From Sphingobium lactosutens DS20 (lineage in GTDB: Bacteria; Pseudomonadota; Alphaproteobacteria; Sphingomonadales; Sphingomonadaceae): a DNA stretch of 64,000 bases. The stretch is taken from contig NZ_ATDP01000107.1 in assembly GCF_000445105.1 (NCBI RefSeq), positions 62,001 to 126,000 on the forward strand, given 5' to 3'. The notes under the pieces were generated by a model. It ran no database searches and was not told the origin of the DNA. It saw nothing but the letters and a program-made list of their open reading frames with translations. A program made the translations under genes and the position numbers. Below are positions 53,421 through 61,907 of this stretch, one piece after another (within the stretch, counting starts at the first letter, position 1; each line of letters begins with the position of its first letter).

Positions 53421-54017
53421 ATGGTTCAGACTCAGATCAAGACACGGCGGGATGCGCGCGAGGCGGTAGTATCGTTCTTCGATACGCTGAGCGCGTCGAC
53501 GCTGCTCAAATTCGCCAATGCCCTGCAACGCTCCAGACCCGATCCCGAACGGCTGGTTCGGCGTGTGCTGGAGGAAACCGGCGAAGCGCGCAAACTGGCC
53601 GGCGGCGGTCTCGGGACATTGCTTTCGAAAGCCGAGGGGCTGGCCCGGCTCGATGCGGTGACCGTCGAGGACGAGGGCGATCAGTGGGCCGAGACCGAAG
53701 TGCTTGGCGCAGGGGATATGGCCGAACGGCTCGGCGTCGCCCGCACCTCGCTCGATAACTGGCGTCGCGCGCATAAGATTCTGGCATTCCGCAAGGGTGT
53801 GCGGAATTATGTCTATCCGGTCCGCCAGTTCGAGCGCCTAGCCCCGCTTGAAGGTCTGGACCGAGTCCGCGCGCATTTCAGCGATGATGATACGGCCTGG
53901 GAATGGCTGGTGACGCCCAATCGCCATACCGGCGACGCCGCGCCAATCGAGCGGTTGCGCAAAGGCAAGATCGATGAGGTCGCGCGCGCGGCCGAAGGCG
54001 CGCTGGATTATCAGTGA
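53421..54017 (+). CDS. Xre/ParS-type antitoxin of a RES-Xre system
   Basis: A 198-residue protein with an MbcA/ParS/Xre-type C-terminal toxin-binding region (NWRRAHKILAFRKGVRNYVYPVRQFE, then ERLAPLEGLDRVRAHF and DTAWEWLVTPNRHTGDAAPIERLRKG) and an HTH segment (AERLGVARTSLDNW). The RES toxin gene follows with a GTGA overlap. The ATG at 53421 has AAGGAAA at proper spacing; in-frame ATGs upstream are within the operator region. Confidence 0.8.
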   Translation: MVQTQIKTRRDAREAVVSFFDTLSASTLLKFANALQRSRPDPERLVRRVLEETGEARKLAGGGLGTLLSKAEGLARLDAVTVEDEGDQWAETEVLGAGDMAERLGVARTSLDNWRRAHKILAFRKGVRNYVYPVRQFERLAPLEGLDRVRAHFSDDDTAWEWLVTPNRHTGDAAPIERLRKGKIDEVARAAEGALDYQ

Positions 54018-54607
54018 AACTCGATCTCCGGCGCATTGCAGCGCGCACCGGGCCCGTCGACCTCGCTGACTGGCCGCGCATCATTTCGGACCGGCATCGC
54101 GCGACGCCCTGCGATGCCGGCTTCGGCTCGAGCCGCTTTTCCAGCCCCGGCCAATTGTTTCGCGTCCTCTATGCAGCCCAGGATTTTCCGACAGTGCTTG
54201 CAGAGGCGGTGATCCGTGACCGTTTTGTCGGCAAGCAGCGGCGCTACCTCTACCGGCCCTATCTCGAAAGCCTCGCAGCCACCACTATCAGCACGACTGC
54301 GCCGCTCATGCTGGTCGACCTGTCGGGAGGCGGAGCTTATGACATGGGGATCGATACCGATGCGAAAGGCAGCCGCGCGCATGTCGCTGGGCAAGCCTTC
54401 GCCGAAGCGCTGCACCGGCGAACGGCGGTGGACGGGATCATCTTTGATTCACGCCTGACCGGCGTGCCCTGCGCGGCCATTTTTGATCGCGCCTTTGTCC
54501 GGTTGCAGGCGTCCCCGCCGGTCGATCTCCTTCGCGTCGCGGCGCTAGCTGATGAACTCAAGGCACGGGACATCATCGTCAGACGCCGACGGATATCATC
54601 CCGTTGA
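54014..54607 (+). CDS. RES-domain toxin (NAD+ phosphorylase family)
   Basis: A 197-residue RES-domain protein with an arginine near the start (HRATPCDAGFGSSRFSSPG), the core LFRVLYAAQDFPTVLAEAV, and the late DGIIFDSRLTG segment. RES toxins degrade NAD+ and stop growth when not bound by the Xre-type antitoxin. The GTG at 54014 overlaps the antitoxin stop. It ends at a TGA overlapped by a possible TTG of the next frame. Confidence 0.83.
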   Translation: MKLDLRRIAARTGPVDLADWPRIISDRHRATPCDAGFGSSRFSSPGQLFRVLYAAQDFPTVLAEAVIRDRFVGKQRRYLYRPYLESLAATTISTTAPLMLVDLSGGGAYDMGIDTDAKGSRAHVAGQAFAEALHRRTAVDGIIFDSRLTGVPCAAIFDRAFVRLQASPPVDLLRVAALADELKARDIIVRRRRISSR

Positions 54608-54657
54608 CGACGGGTTCCGGAGCATCGCCATTGAGCGATCCGCAAGAAGGCGACCCG

Positions 54658-55734
54658 ATGTTCGTCTTGACCGAACTTGAAGGACCGGACGGCGGACCGC
54701 CACGCACGATCGCATTTGCCAATGCTGAAGTGCAGCCGCTCGACTTTGCAGCCTTGCGCGATGCCCGCCTCGATCAACCCATCACCATCCCGCTTAACTG
54801 CCGTAATGGCACGCTAGTCGAATCGACGGTTGAAGGGAGGGTGCCGGGCCAAGTCATCAACATCGCGACAACTCTCGACAGCCCTTTCACCTCCTGCGCG
54901 ATCGGTCTTGTCAAAGGCGGGTGGCTGCCATCGGCCTTTGCCGTCACCCGACGGAATACCACGATGCTGGTCGATCGGAACGTCGTCACCCAGATCGTTG
55001 GCAGGTTCGAAAACGGACGACGGCGCCGCGAACAACGGGATTTCCTAGACTTGTTCGCTGACCAGCCCATCCGCATCAATCCTCTACTCTTCGTGATGGA
55101 GGGCAATCGCCGGTCCACTCCCACTCCGACCGAAGCTGAGGGGCAGATGCAGGAGGTGGCGGCCAAATTGCGCGTGGCGCTGCCCAAGGCCGAGATCACC
55201 GTTGGTCCGGAGCATCTGAAGGGCGCGCTTGGTCTCATCGAGGATTCCCGTGCCTCCCTGGAGAACAAGCAGCGTTTTCTATGTCACCTCGCGCCATTGC
55301 TGGTGTCGCCGGTTGCGCGGGCCAATGTCGAAGCCCGATGGAATGACATTATTGCAGCCGCCGACCTTCACGGTGTGCCGCGGCAATCCATCACCGTGCT
55401 GACAGCCCTCAGCGCCGTTGCCGTTCCCAATGGCAAGAGCCCGGCCAAACGCCTGTTGAAATTCCGGAACGGCTATACCGAAGCCGATGCCTATAATGCG
55501 CTCGCTGACCTCCGGGCCATCGAACTGTTCATCGCGATGCTCAGCTGTTTCCCCGACGAAGCCATTCAGCTTTGCACCGCGGACAAGAATCTGGCCCTGC
55601 TCTGGGTAGGGATTCAGGCATCGAACTTTGCCCGCGTCGGGGCAGGCTTTACCTATGACATGACGCCCGTCGACGACCTTTTCCCGGGAAACACGGGATT
55701 GGCCTGGAAAACCATCCTGGAGGGGAGGGATTGA
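54658..55734 (+). CDS. Unknown protein, possibly PIN-like, coupled to the RES-Xre module
   Basis: A 358-residue protein of no recognised family. It has a possible PIN-nuclease pattern: aspartate in TTMLVDRNVV, glutamate in LLFVMEGN, aspartate in ALADLRAIELF and aspartate in CTADKNLAL. This is a guess from spacing. The ATG at 54658 follows AAGAAGG; a TTG at 54604 overlapping the toxin stop is also possible. It sits between the RES toxin and a membrane-protein gene with a 1-bp overlap, so it may be a third part of that module. Confidence 0.6.
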   Translation: MFVLTELEGPDGGPPRTIAFANAEVQPLDFAALRDARLDQPITIPLNCRNGTLVESTVEGRVPGQVINIATTLDSPFTSCAIGLVKGGWLPSAFAVTRRNTTMLVDRNVVTQIVGRFENGRRRREQRDFLDLFADQPIRINPLLFVMEGNRRSTPTPTEAEGQMQEVAAKLRVALPKAEITVGPEHLKGALGLIEDSRASLENKQRFLCHLAPLLVSPVARANVEARWNDIIAAADLHGVPRQSITVLTALSAVAVPNGKSPAKRLLKFRNGYTEADAYNALADLRAIELFIAMLSCFPDEAIQLCTADKNLALLWVGIQASNFARVGAGFTYDMTPVDDLFPGNTGLAWKTILEGRD

Positions 55735-56240
55735 TGTTCTGTCCTTTGGCTATCGATTGGGGAAATGCGGCCGATTGGGCTTCGGCGATTGCGAGCACTA
55801 GCGCCGTCGTTGCGGCCCTGTGGATAGCCTTCGGCCAGGAGCGCAACGCGCACAGGCTCCGGAAATTGGCACGGAATGAAGAGCATGAGCGCAAGGCGCA
55901 TCTGATTGCCGAAGTGATCCGACTATCTGGAGAGATCGAAGCAGTCGCTATCTCTGGCTCGAATTTGGTCAATCTTGGTGGACAAGATCTGTCGTCACAA
56001 CGGGACGACATCGAGGGGTTGCGTTCGAAATTGCGCGCGCTTCAGCAATTTCCGCAATCCGATCCCCGCATATTTGGGGAAATTGGGCGCATCATCCATG
56101 CCAGCGAAATGCCATTCGATGTTTCGACGGCTAGCACCTCCTATCAGGGGATCATCCTGCGCGATCTTGCCGGCAGAATGGCGGAGCGTCGCGACGCGCT
56201 TGCGAAGCTGCTGTCGTCATTGACTTTGCATCCCGAATGA
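55734..56240 (+). CDS. Small protein with one N-terminal membrane helix
   Basis: A 168-residue protein: one hydrophobic helix (ADWASAIASTSAVVAALWIAF, residues about 14-34) followed by a charged, helical, likely cytoplasmic domain with heptad-like stretches (KLARNEEHERKAHLIAEVIRL). Its ATG shares a base with the stop of the gene upstream. No family was recognised. A membrane anchor next to a nuclease-like gene is reminiscent of effector pairs, which is inference only. Confidence 0.62.
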   Translation: MFCPLAIDWGNAADWASAIASTSAVVAALWIAFGQERNAHRLRKLARNEEHERKAHLIAEVIRLSGEIEAVAISGSNLVNLGGQDLSSQRDDIEGLRSKLRALQQFPQSDPRIFGEIGRIIHASEMPFDVSTASTSYQGIILRDLAGRMAERRDALAKLLSSLTLHPE

Positions 56241-56279
56241 CGGTCCCGTCACCGACAAATCTACTTCAGATTTTGCGCG

Positions 56280-56477
56280 CTAATGCAGCGTGGAATCGGA
56301 CTCCAGTGTGATCGTGACGGCATTCCTGACGATAAACCAGAGAGCCAGCTCGTCGAGGTCGCGGGCCGCCATCAGGTCATCGATCTTGGCCTGGAGAACG
56401 GCAGCGACATCATCGCCATGCTCCGCGATCAGCTCGCGCGCCATGTGAAACGCTTTGGCTTCATCGACAGGTTCCAT
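56280..56477 (-). CDS. Small DUF6961-like protein
   Basis: A 65-residue helical protein (MEPVDEAKAFHMARELIAEHG, then LDELALWFIVRNAVTITLES), resembling short DUF6961 proteins of sphingomonad elements, by eye. A longer frame to 56759 exists, but the extra part is cysteine- and proline-rich and looks non-coding. It converges on the membrane-protein gene. Confidence 0.55.
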   Translation of the reverse strand: MEPVDEAKAFHMARELIAEHGDDVAAVLQAKIDDLMAARDLDELALWFIVRNAVTITLESDSTLH

Positions 56478-56860
56478 TCTGCCAGTGTAATCGCCCTCGA
56501 TCGACCGCGCCACGCAGCAGGTAGCCGGGGTAACGCGATTGCCGAACGGATCGCCGCCGAATGCGGGGAAGTGCGGATGGGCAATCTCACGAGTGTCGTC
56601 ACAAGCAGGCATTTGGCTCCGGCCTGTGAGGATATCGCGCCGACACTCCCCATTGCCGATCAACGGCTGAGGACATCCCACCGGCATCCGCTTGGCATGC
56701 GGACGTGAAAATCGAGGGTGGCACTTCTGGCGAGGATGGCGGGGCCGCCCATGTGCCATAGTTCACGGAGGGCCAGAAGCCATGTGACGCAACGTCTCCG
56801 GCTGACCTGTGACCAACCCCTTTTCTGTCGCCTGAATACGATCCTCGGCCGCCTCATGCC
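56478..56860. other. Non-coding stretch upstream of a DUF736 leader
   Basis: About 380 bp without a convincing gene on either strand. It may hold the promoter of the minus-strand DUF6961-like gene, but no clear hexamers were seen. Confidence 0.4.
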
Positions 56861-56971
56861 GTCAACCCCGTGAAGGGGTTCCCCTCCGCGTGCGCTGCGG
56901 TGACGTCGGCATCCGGGCTCTCCTTTGGCCGCCATCGGGGATGGTCCCCGATCATCCGAAGGAGTTTGAAC
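56861..56971 (+). promoter_or_regulatory. Structured leader upstream of the first DUF736 gene (family B)
   Basis: The leader begins with the small hairpin AACCCCGTGAAGGGGTT and continues with CGCGTGCGCTGCGG and CGGGGATGG. The same sequence types recur in the same order at 57936-58074, before another small gene. Confidence 0.5.
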
Positions 56972-57292
56972 ATGGCCACTATCGCTAACCTCACCGTGAA
57001 GTCCGACGGCAGCATGGAGGGCACGCTCGCGACCCTCACCGTCACGGCGCCGATCTCGATCATCCGCAACGGTCGCAAGACCAAGGAAAACGAGCCCGAC
57101 TGGCGGGTCGTCAGCCGCAAGAATGGCTTCGAGCTGGGTGCCGGCTGGGACCGCTTCTCGCAGAACACCGGCGCCGAATACACCTCGCTGTCGCTGTCCG
57201 CCCCCGAATTTGGCACCATCTACGCCAATATCGCCAATGCTCCGGGCGACGATCCTTCGAAGAAGGTCGCGATCTGGAACCCGCCGGCCTGA
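56972..57292 (+). CDS. DUF736 domain protein (first copy)
   Basis: A 106-residue DUF736 protein: IANLTVKSDGSMEGTLATLTV, then PDWRVVSRKNGFELGAGWDR and LSLSAPEFGTIYANI. DUF736 is a compact beta protein found throughout alphaproteobacterial conjugative elements, of unknown role. The ATG at 56972 has AAGGAG upstream, and a strong terminator follows. A second, more diverged copy lies at 59259. Confidence 0.9.
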   Translation: MATIANLTVKSDGSMEGTLATLTVTAPISIIRNGRKTKENEPDWRVVSRKNGFELGAGWDRFSQNTGAEYTSLSLSAPEFGTIYANIANAPGDDPSKKVAIWNPPA

Positions 57293-57304
57293 CTCGCCGG
57301 CATC

Positions 57305-57334
57305 GGCCCCGCCCTCGGGCGGGGCCACTTTTTT
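57305..57334 (+). terminator. Rho-independent terminator after DUF736
   Basis: A perfect 9-bp stem (57305-57313 with 57318-57326, loop CTCG) is followed by ACTTTTTT, 13 bp after the DUF736 stop. Confidence 0.9.
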
Positions 57335-57361
57335 ACCCTCTTGGAAATCGAGGAGAGGCTC

Positions 57362-57670
57362 ATGAGCCGTCATCCGGTCACCGTCCGCTCGGCAGATGCG
57401 ACCGACACCGACGCGACCATCGGTTACGATCCGCCGATGCGCACCTATTTTCTTCAGGCGTTTGAGGATCCAAAGTCAGACGATCCGGGTCTATGGCTCG
57501 GCACCCGGCTTGAGGAATATCCCGATCTTGCGGGGCTGGTCGCAGCCGCGGGCGCTAAGGGCTATACGCTTGATGGCCTGACCGACGGGGTCATCGCCGA
57601 TATGGCGCGGGAAGCCGCTATCCCGTCGCGGCCATCGCTGGCTGAACGCTGCGGCTGGCCGCTACGCTGA
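57362..57670 (+). CDS. Hypothetical ICE protein
   Basis: A 102-residue acidic protein (MSRHPVTVRSADATDTDATIGYDPPMRTYFLQAF, then LWLGTRLEEYPDLAGL). The ATG at 57362 follows GAGGAGAGG. It lies right after the DUF736 terminator and has no recognised family. Confidence 0.6.
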   Translation: MSRHPVTVRSADATDTDATIGYDPPMRTYFLQAFEDPKSDDPGLWLGTRLEEYPDLAGLVAAAGAKGYTLDGLTDGVIADMAREAAIPSRPSLAERCGWPLR

Positions 57671-57935
57671 ATACTCTTTTGTACCGGGGCGGGCACCGCT
57701 CGCTCCGGTTTTGCAAGGTTCACATACGACCCTTCCGATCGTCATATCCCTGCGCTTGTTCAATCTCCCGACATGGCCGGCGCCAATCCAGACAGGATAT
57801 GGAGATCGATCCGCCGAGGCGAGATTCCAGGCGATCGATCGGGCGGCGACACGGCAGTCAACCTCTCCCAGGATCGGAAGGCCACACCCGCTCTAGTGAG
57901 GCGCTGATCCCTATGGCCGAAACCCGGCCTCCTTC
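57671..57935. other. Non-coding stretch
   Basis: About 265 bp with only short frames of poor codon usage. It leads into the family B leader at 57936; no promoter hexamers stood out. Confidence 0.4.
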
Positions 57936-58074
57936 AATCAACCCGTAAAGGGTCCGCTACGCTGCGCGTGCGGCCGCTTGGGCAAGCCGGCGCGGTGATT
58001 GCGGCCAGGCCCCGTCCGCCGGAGCACCTGTCGAGCGGGGATGGCCTCCGCTCCTTCCGACAGGAGTTGATGTC
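57936..58074 (+). promoter_or_regulatory. Structured leader upstream of a small gene (family B)
   Basis: Second member of leader family B: TCAACCCGTAAAGGGT, TGCGCGTGCGG and AGCGGGGATGG occur in the same order as at 56861-56971. It ends at the ATG of a 54-residue gene with AGGAG. Confidence 0.5.
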
Positions 58075-58239
58075 ATGCCACTCAGGACCGCCCAATCGCT
58101 CGCCTGGAATCTCGCGCGCACGCTGATGACCGTCATCGTCCTCATCCGGACCGACAAAGGCTACGCCGTGATGCCTTGGGAAGAATTCGACGGCAATCCT
58201 GCCCAGGTGGTGCAGGAATATGATCCGTTCCCATCGTGA
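58075..58239 (+). CDS. 54-residue hypothetical protein
   Basis: A short frame with AGGAG seven bases before the ATG: MPLRTAQSLAWNLARTLMTV and onward to EYDPFPS. It overlaps the next small frame by 4 bp (GTGA). It follows a family B leader, which supports expression. No family was recognised. Confidence 0.6.
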   Translation: MPLRTAQSLAWNLARTLMTVIVLIRTDKGYAVMPWEEFDGNPAQVVQEYDPFPS

Positions 58240-58385
58240 TCGAAGCGACGAACTCGCTCTTTCGGCGAAACATTTTCGTGTTTCGCGCCGCACGAAGCGG
58301 CGTTATCCTGCTCACGCACGATAGCGCTGTGGAGGTGGTGGCGGGCGCGTCCGACGATCATTCGTCTTGGAAGGACGCTCTATGA
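58236..58385 (+). CDS. 49-residue hypothetical protein
   Basis: A short frame starting GTG at 58236, overlapping the previous stop (GTGA), and ending at a TGA that overlaps the next ATG (ATGA). The product contains NSLFRRNIFVFRAARSGVIL. The double overlap is the main evidence that it is real. Confidence 0.5.
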   Translation: MIEATNSLFRRNIFVFRAARSGVILLTHDSAVEVVAGASDDHSSWKDAL

Positions 58386-58831
58386 CTATCTTCCTCGTTC
58401 TCGGCCTGTTTGCCGGCCTCTACATGCTCTGGCTTCTCTTCAGTCTCGCGGTCTATGCGCTGCCAGTGGCGACCGGGATTTCCCTCGCATTCTGGATGCA
58501 CGATCACGGCCATGGCTATCCCGCCGCGATCCTTGGCGGATTCGTCAGCGGCGTCGCGGTGCTGGTCGCGGGTCAGTTACTGTTCGCCTATGTCCGCTCA
58601 CCGTTGATTCGGCTCGGCATCGCACTCCTGTTCGTGGTGCCCGCCGGGATTGCGGGCTACCATGCCGTCTATGGCATCGCTGGACTGGCTATTGACCCGG
58701 GTATCATCTTGTCGCTGCTGAGCTGGGTCGGCGCAGTCATGATCGCCGGCACCGCCTGGATGCGGCTCGCAGGCGAAGCGGTCGCGGGACCGGCCTCACA
58801 AAGCACAGCCGGGACGTCGACCTCTTCCTAG
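58382..58831 (+). CDS. Integral membrane protein of unknown function
   Basis: A 149-residue protein with about four to five hydrophobic helices (first MTIFLVLGLFAGLYMLWLLF; others near residues 49-66, 74-98 and 104-127) and a short polar tail. The start overlaps the 49-residue frame, so three small genes from 58075 form one unit. The fold and role are unknown. Confidence 0.68.
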   Translation: MTIFLVLGLFAGLYMLWLLFSLAVYALPVATGISLAFWMHDHGHGYPAAILGGFVSGVAVLVAGQLLFAYVRSPLIRLGIALLFVVPAGIAGYHAVYGIAGLAIDPGIILSLLSWVGAVMIAGTAWMRLAGEAVAGPASQSTAGTSTSS

Positions 58832-59109
58832 CCCTTATCGGCCGCGTCATTGCACGACTGGGCGCTGAGGCTCCGGTGGGATGGGGGGATTCACCAGGAT
58901 GTAGGCGATGGACGTATCCGGCCCTGACGGGTTGATCGGAAAAGAGCCCACCCGGAATCGCCGAAACCTGCCGCAGTGGTCATCGCCAACACTGCCCCTT
59001 CGTCATCCGCTGCCAAAACGGCCTCGTGTCGATGCGCTTATTTGCCGTCAGGGACGCTGACGCTCTCCCGGCTTGCCGCAACGGCTTGGCCCAAACTTTC
59101 TTCCCCCGG
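58832..59109. other. Non-coding stretch
   Basis: About 280 bp between the membrane-protein gene and the family C leader. No gene or strong signal is supported on either strand. Confidence 0.4.
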
Positions 59110-59258
59110 CGTGCCGCCGTTCCTCGCGCACCAAGAAAGCCCCGCCCAAGCCGTCCTCCGCTTTGCTGCGGGCCTTCGGCTGCAGCGCCGGTCGCCTGCC
59201 GGCCTGACCAGCGCATCGAGGCCGCAATGGCGCGGCTCGACTGAGAAGGAACGGCATC
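59110..59258 (+). promoter_or_regulatory. Structured leader upstream of the second DUF736 gene (family C)
   Basis: Second member of leader family C. It shares GCCCCGCC, TCCTCCGCT, GCTGCGGGCC and GAGGCCGCAATGGCGCGGCT with the leader at 52290-52418 and ends at AGAAGGAA before the start codon. Confidence 0.45.
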
Positions 59259-59579
59259 ATGGCAAAGATCGGCAGCTTCAAGAAGGTTTCGGGCGAACTC
59301 CGGGGCCAGATCACCACCCTCACGCTTCAGGCCCAGTCGGTTCGCATCGTCGCCGATGAACAAGCCAGCGGCAACGCCCCCAGCCACCGCGTCTATATCG
59401 GCGACTCCGTCGAAATCGGCGCTGGCTGGAGCAAGCGGACCAACGATGACCGCCATTATCTCTCGCTGAAACTCGACGATCCGAGCTTCGTCGCTCCCAT
59501 CTTCGCCCAGCTCTTCGACGGCGAGAATGGTGAACACGATCTCGTCTGGACCCGCCCGGCACGCCGCGACCGCGATTGA
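59259..59579 (+). CDS. DUF736 domain protein (second copy)
   Basis: A 106-residue DUF736 protein: IGSFKKVSGELRGQITTLTLQ, then SVEIGAGWSKR and YLSLKLDDPSFVAPIFAQLF, ending LVWTRPARRDRD. It is clearly diverged from the copy at 56972, so the element carries two paralogues. The role is unknown. Confidence 0.9.
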   Translation: MAKIGSFKKVSGELRGQITTLTLQAQSVRIVADEQASGNAPSHRVYIGDSVEIGAGWSKRTNDDRHYLSLKLDDPSFVAPIFAQLFDGENGEHDLVWTRPARRDRD

Positions 59580-59849
59580 AGCCGGTCGGCCCGCCTGGTT
59601 CGCCGGGCGGGCCATTCCAGACCGGACGGGTGCGCTACGGAGGCGGAAACCCCAACGACAGCGATCTTCACGGTTCGCGCGGAAGACGAAGAAGGCCGGC
59701 AGCCTCCGGACACAATCCGAGTTTATCGCGGGCGACACCGATGAGGACTCCCCCTTTTGGGGGAGGCCTATCCCCCATTTCGGGAATGCCGCCAACCCTG
59801 GCGACGCGCCAAATTCGCTTCCCTTCCAACGGGTTCGCGGGTGCAGGTC
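59580..59849. other. Non-coding gap with a hairpin
   Basis: About 270 bp with no supported gene. A short inverted repeat CTCCCC/GGGGAG flanking CTTTT at 59748-59765 could stop transcription from the DUF736 gene. Confidence 0.4.
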
Positions 59850-60621
59850 ATGCCAAGAAAACTCGATACCGAGCGCCAGGCTCTCGATTTCGCCGGTTTC
59901 GCGCAAGAGTTTCTGCGTCGCAATCCGACATATCGATCGCAATATGAGATGGTCATGCGCGGCCCCGAAGGCGATCGAGCAACTCCCGGGCGCGAGACGA
60001 TGGCCCGGTTCTGGGGGTTGGACTTTCCCATGTGCCCCGGATCGATCGGCTGCGGTTGAACCGGCCATCTGGCTTGCCGCCCTATCGCCCACAACGGTGG
60101 TCCTCGACACGGCCGATCCTGATTTGGGCATCGCCACCTCGGTCACTCTCGACGATTGGCCGCTGATCCTCGTCGACCGCCACCTTTCGAACGGCCGCCA
60201 CCTCGTCCTTGCAGACACCGACGGCCTGCATCGTCTGTGGCTGCGCGACACGTCGCCCGGGCGCCCGCTTGCCTATGTGATCGCGAAGGATGCGAGCCTC
60301 GATCTGCGCCTCGCCGCCGTCCGGCGACTCGATCGGCGCCTTGCCGGCGCGCCACCCGCGAAGTTGCCGCGCGGCTTCATGCCCACCGCCTTCCAGCGGC
60401 ACCGACTATCGCTGCTCCTCGATATCATCGACATGGCGAAGGACCGGGAATATCCCGAGGCCACCACCTACGACATCGCGCGCGCACTCCTGTACGTCGA
60501 CATGGGTGTCGGTCGCGGCACCGATTGGAAAACGTCGTCGGAACGCCGCCGCACCCAGCGTCTGATGGAGGAAGCGTTTGCGTTGCGCGATGGTGGCTAT
60601 CGCACCTTGCTACGCGGCTGA
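59850..60621 (+). pseudogene. DUF6499/DUF2285-type DNA-binding regulator, broken by a single-base frameshift
   Basis: The N-terminal part (FAQEFLRRNPTYRSQYEMV, then MARFWGLDF) is in one frame and stops at 60059. The rest (PDRSAAVEPAIWLAALSPTTVVLD to the C-terminal DUF2285 domain LPRGFMPTAFQRHRLSLLLD, DIARALLYVD and SSERRRTQRLMEEA) is in the next frame to 60621. One extra C in the run near 60029-60031 explains it. The family regulates transfer genes in ICEMlSym-like elements. The intact product would have about 257 residues. Confidence 0.82.
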
Positions 60622-60746
60622 GATCAGGTGCGACAAAAATCGGACGCTAAAAACAGCCGCTCCACCGCGCCGATCCTTATTCGCCAATGTCCCTCCATGC
60701 TGTCCGCGGCCGCCTTCTGCCGCCGCCGACGCGATGGAGGACGATC

Positions 60747-61010
60747 ATGCCCGAATCGGCGGACACGACTGCAACCCGCTTTCTGAAGACGCCCGATGCT
60801 GCGCTTCGGCTCGGGCTTAGCCCGCGCACGCTGGAGAAGCATCGCTGCTACGGCACCGGTCCTGCCTTTCATAAGCTGGGCGGCCGCGTGGTCTATTCGG
60901 TCGAAGCGCTCGACGCCTGGGTCGCACAGGGTCTTCGCAACTCGACCTCCGATCCGGGACCAGGCGCCTGCCTTCCGGCGAAACGCTCCGCCAGCCCGAT
61001 TCGGCGCTGA
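60747..61010 (+). CDS. HTH excisionase/AlpA-like DNA-binding protein
   Basis: An 87-residue protein with a MerR-like winged helix: FLKTPDAALRLGLSPRTLEKHRCYGTGPAF, then GGRVVYSVEALDAWVAQG. It could act as a recombination directionality factor or as a regulator of repA just downstream. The ATG at 60747 follows GGAGGA. RepA starts 5 bp after its stop. Confidence 0.8.
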   Translation: MPESADTTATRFLKTPDAALRLGLSPRTLEKHRCYGTGPAFHKLGGRVVYSVEALDAWVAQGLRNSTSDPGPGACLPAKRSASPIRR

Positions 61011-61014
61011 GCTG

Positions 61015-61893
61015 ATGGCACCCGCCAATATCCATCGCGCGGATGGCGAGCGCCTCCAGCTCGACCTGTTCCGGTCGGTCCCGGGCGACGTCGCGCCCCG
61101 CGATGCGCAGGATCTGATGGCCTGGCCTTTCTTCAGCCTCGCCAAGTCGCGGCGCACCGCGCCGATCGAGTTCCGCATGGGCGAGACCTGGATTTCGGTC
61201 GAGGCGGTGCCCGAACATGGCATGGCCACAATCTGGGATGCGGACATCCTGATCTGGGCCGCGAGTCAGCTCGTCGAGGCGCGCGATGCGCGGCGCCCGA
61301 CCTCGCGGCTCCTGGCGACGACGCCGCACGAAATCCTGACCTTCGTCGGACGCGGCACCGGCCGCGACAATTACGAACGCCTCAAGGCCGCGCTCGATCG
61401 GCTCCAATCGACCACGGTCGCAACCTCGATCCGCCAGCATCACCAGCGCCGGCGTCACCGCTTCTCATGGATCAATGAATGGCAGGAACTGACCGACGAT
61501 ACCGGTCGCGCGCTCGGCATCCAACTCATCCTGCCTGATTGGTTCTATGCGGGCGTGCTCGACCGTGCGCTCGTCCTGACGATCGACCGCGCTTATTTCG
61601 ACCTGACCGGCGGGCTGGAGCGCTGGCTGTACCGGATCGTGCGCAAGCATGGTGGCCGTCAACAAGGCGGCTGGAGCTTCGATGTCGCGCATCTCCATCT
61701 GAAATCAGGCGCGCTCTCGCCATTGAAGCGCTTTGCCTTCGAACTGCGCGACATCGTGCGCCGCCAGCCTTTGCCCGGATATCGCCTTGCGATCGGCTCG
61801 GATCATGGCCGCGAACGCCTGGCCTTCGCTCCTCTGCCGGTCGATCCGTTCGACGCCGCCATGCGCCGCGTCCGGATCAAGGCGCGTGGATAA
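61015..61893 (+). CDS. repA: Replication initiator protein RepA
   Basis: A 292-residue plasmid-type initiator (RPA family): LDLFRSVPGDVAPRDAQDLMAWPFFSLAK, WEADI-type motif TIWDADILIW, then TFVGRGTGRDNYERLKAALDRL and SINEW-type motif FSWINEWQEL, ending RRVRIKARG. ICEs of this group keep such genes for limited autonomous replication after excision. Three iteron-like repeats directly follow the gene, which supports an origin there. The ATG at 61015 follows the HTH gene by 4 bp. Confidence 0.88.
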   Translation: MAPANIHRADGERLQLDLFRSVPGDVAPRDAQDLMAWPFFSLAKSRRTAPIEFRMGETWISVEAVPEHGMATIWDADILIWAASQLVEARDARRPTSRLLATTPHEILTFVGRGTGRDNYERLKAALDRLQSTTVATSIRQHHQRRRHRFSWINEWQELTDDTGRALGIQLILPDWFYAGVLDRALVLTIDRAYFDLTGGLERWLYRIVRKHGGRQQGGWSFDVAHLHLKSGALSPLKRFAFELRDIVRRQPLPGYRLAIGSDHGRERLAFAPLPVDPFDAAMRRVRIKARG

Positions 61894-61907
61894 GCGACGA
61901 TGACGCT

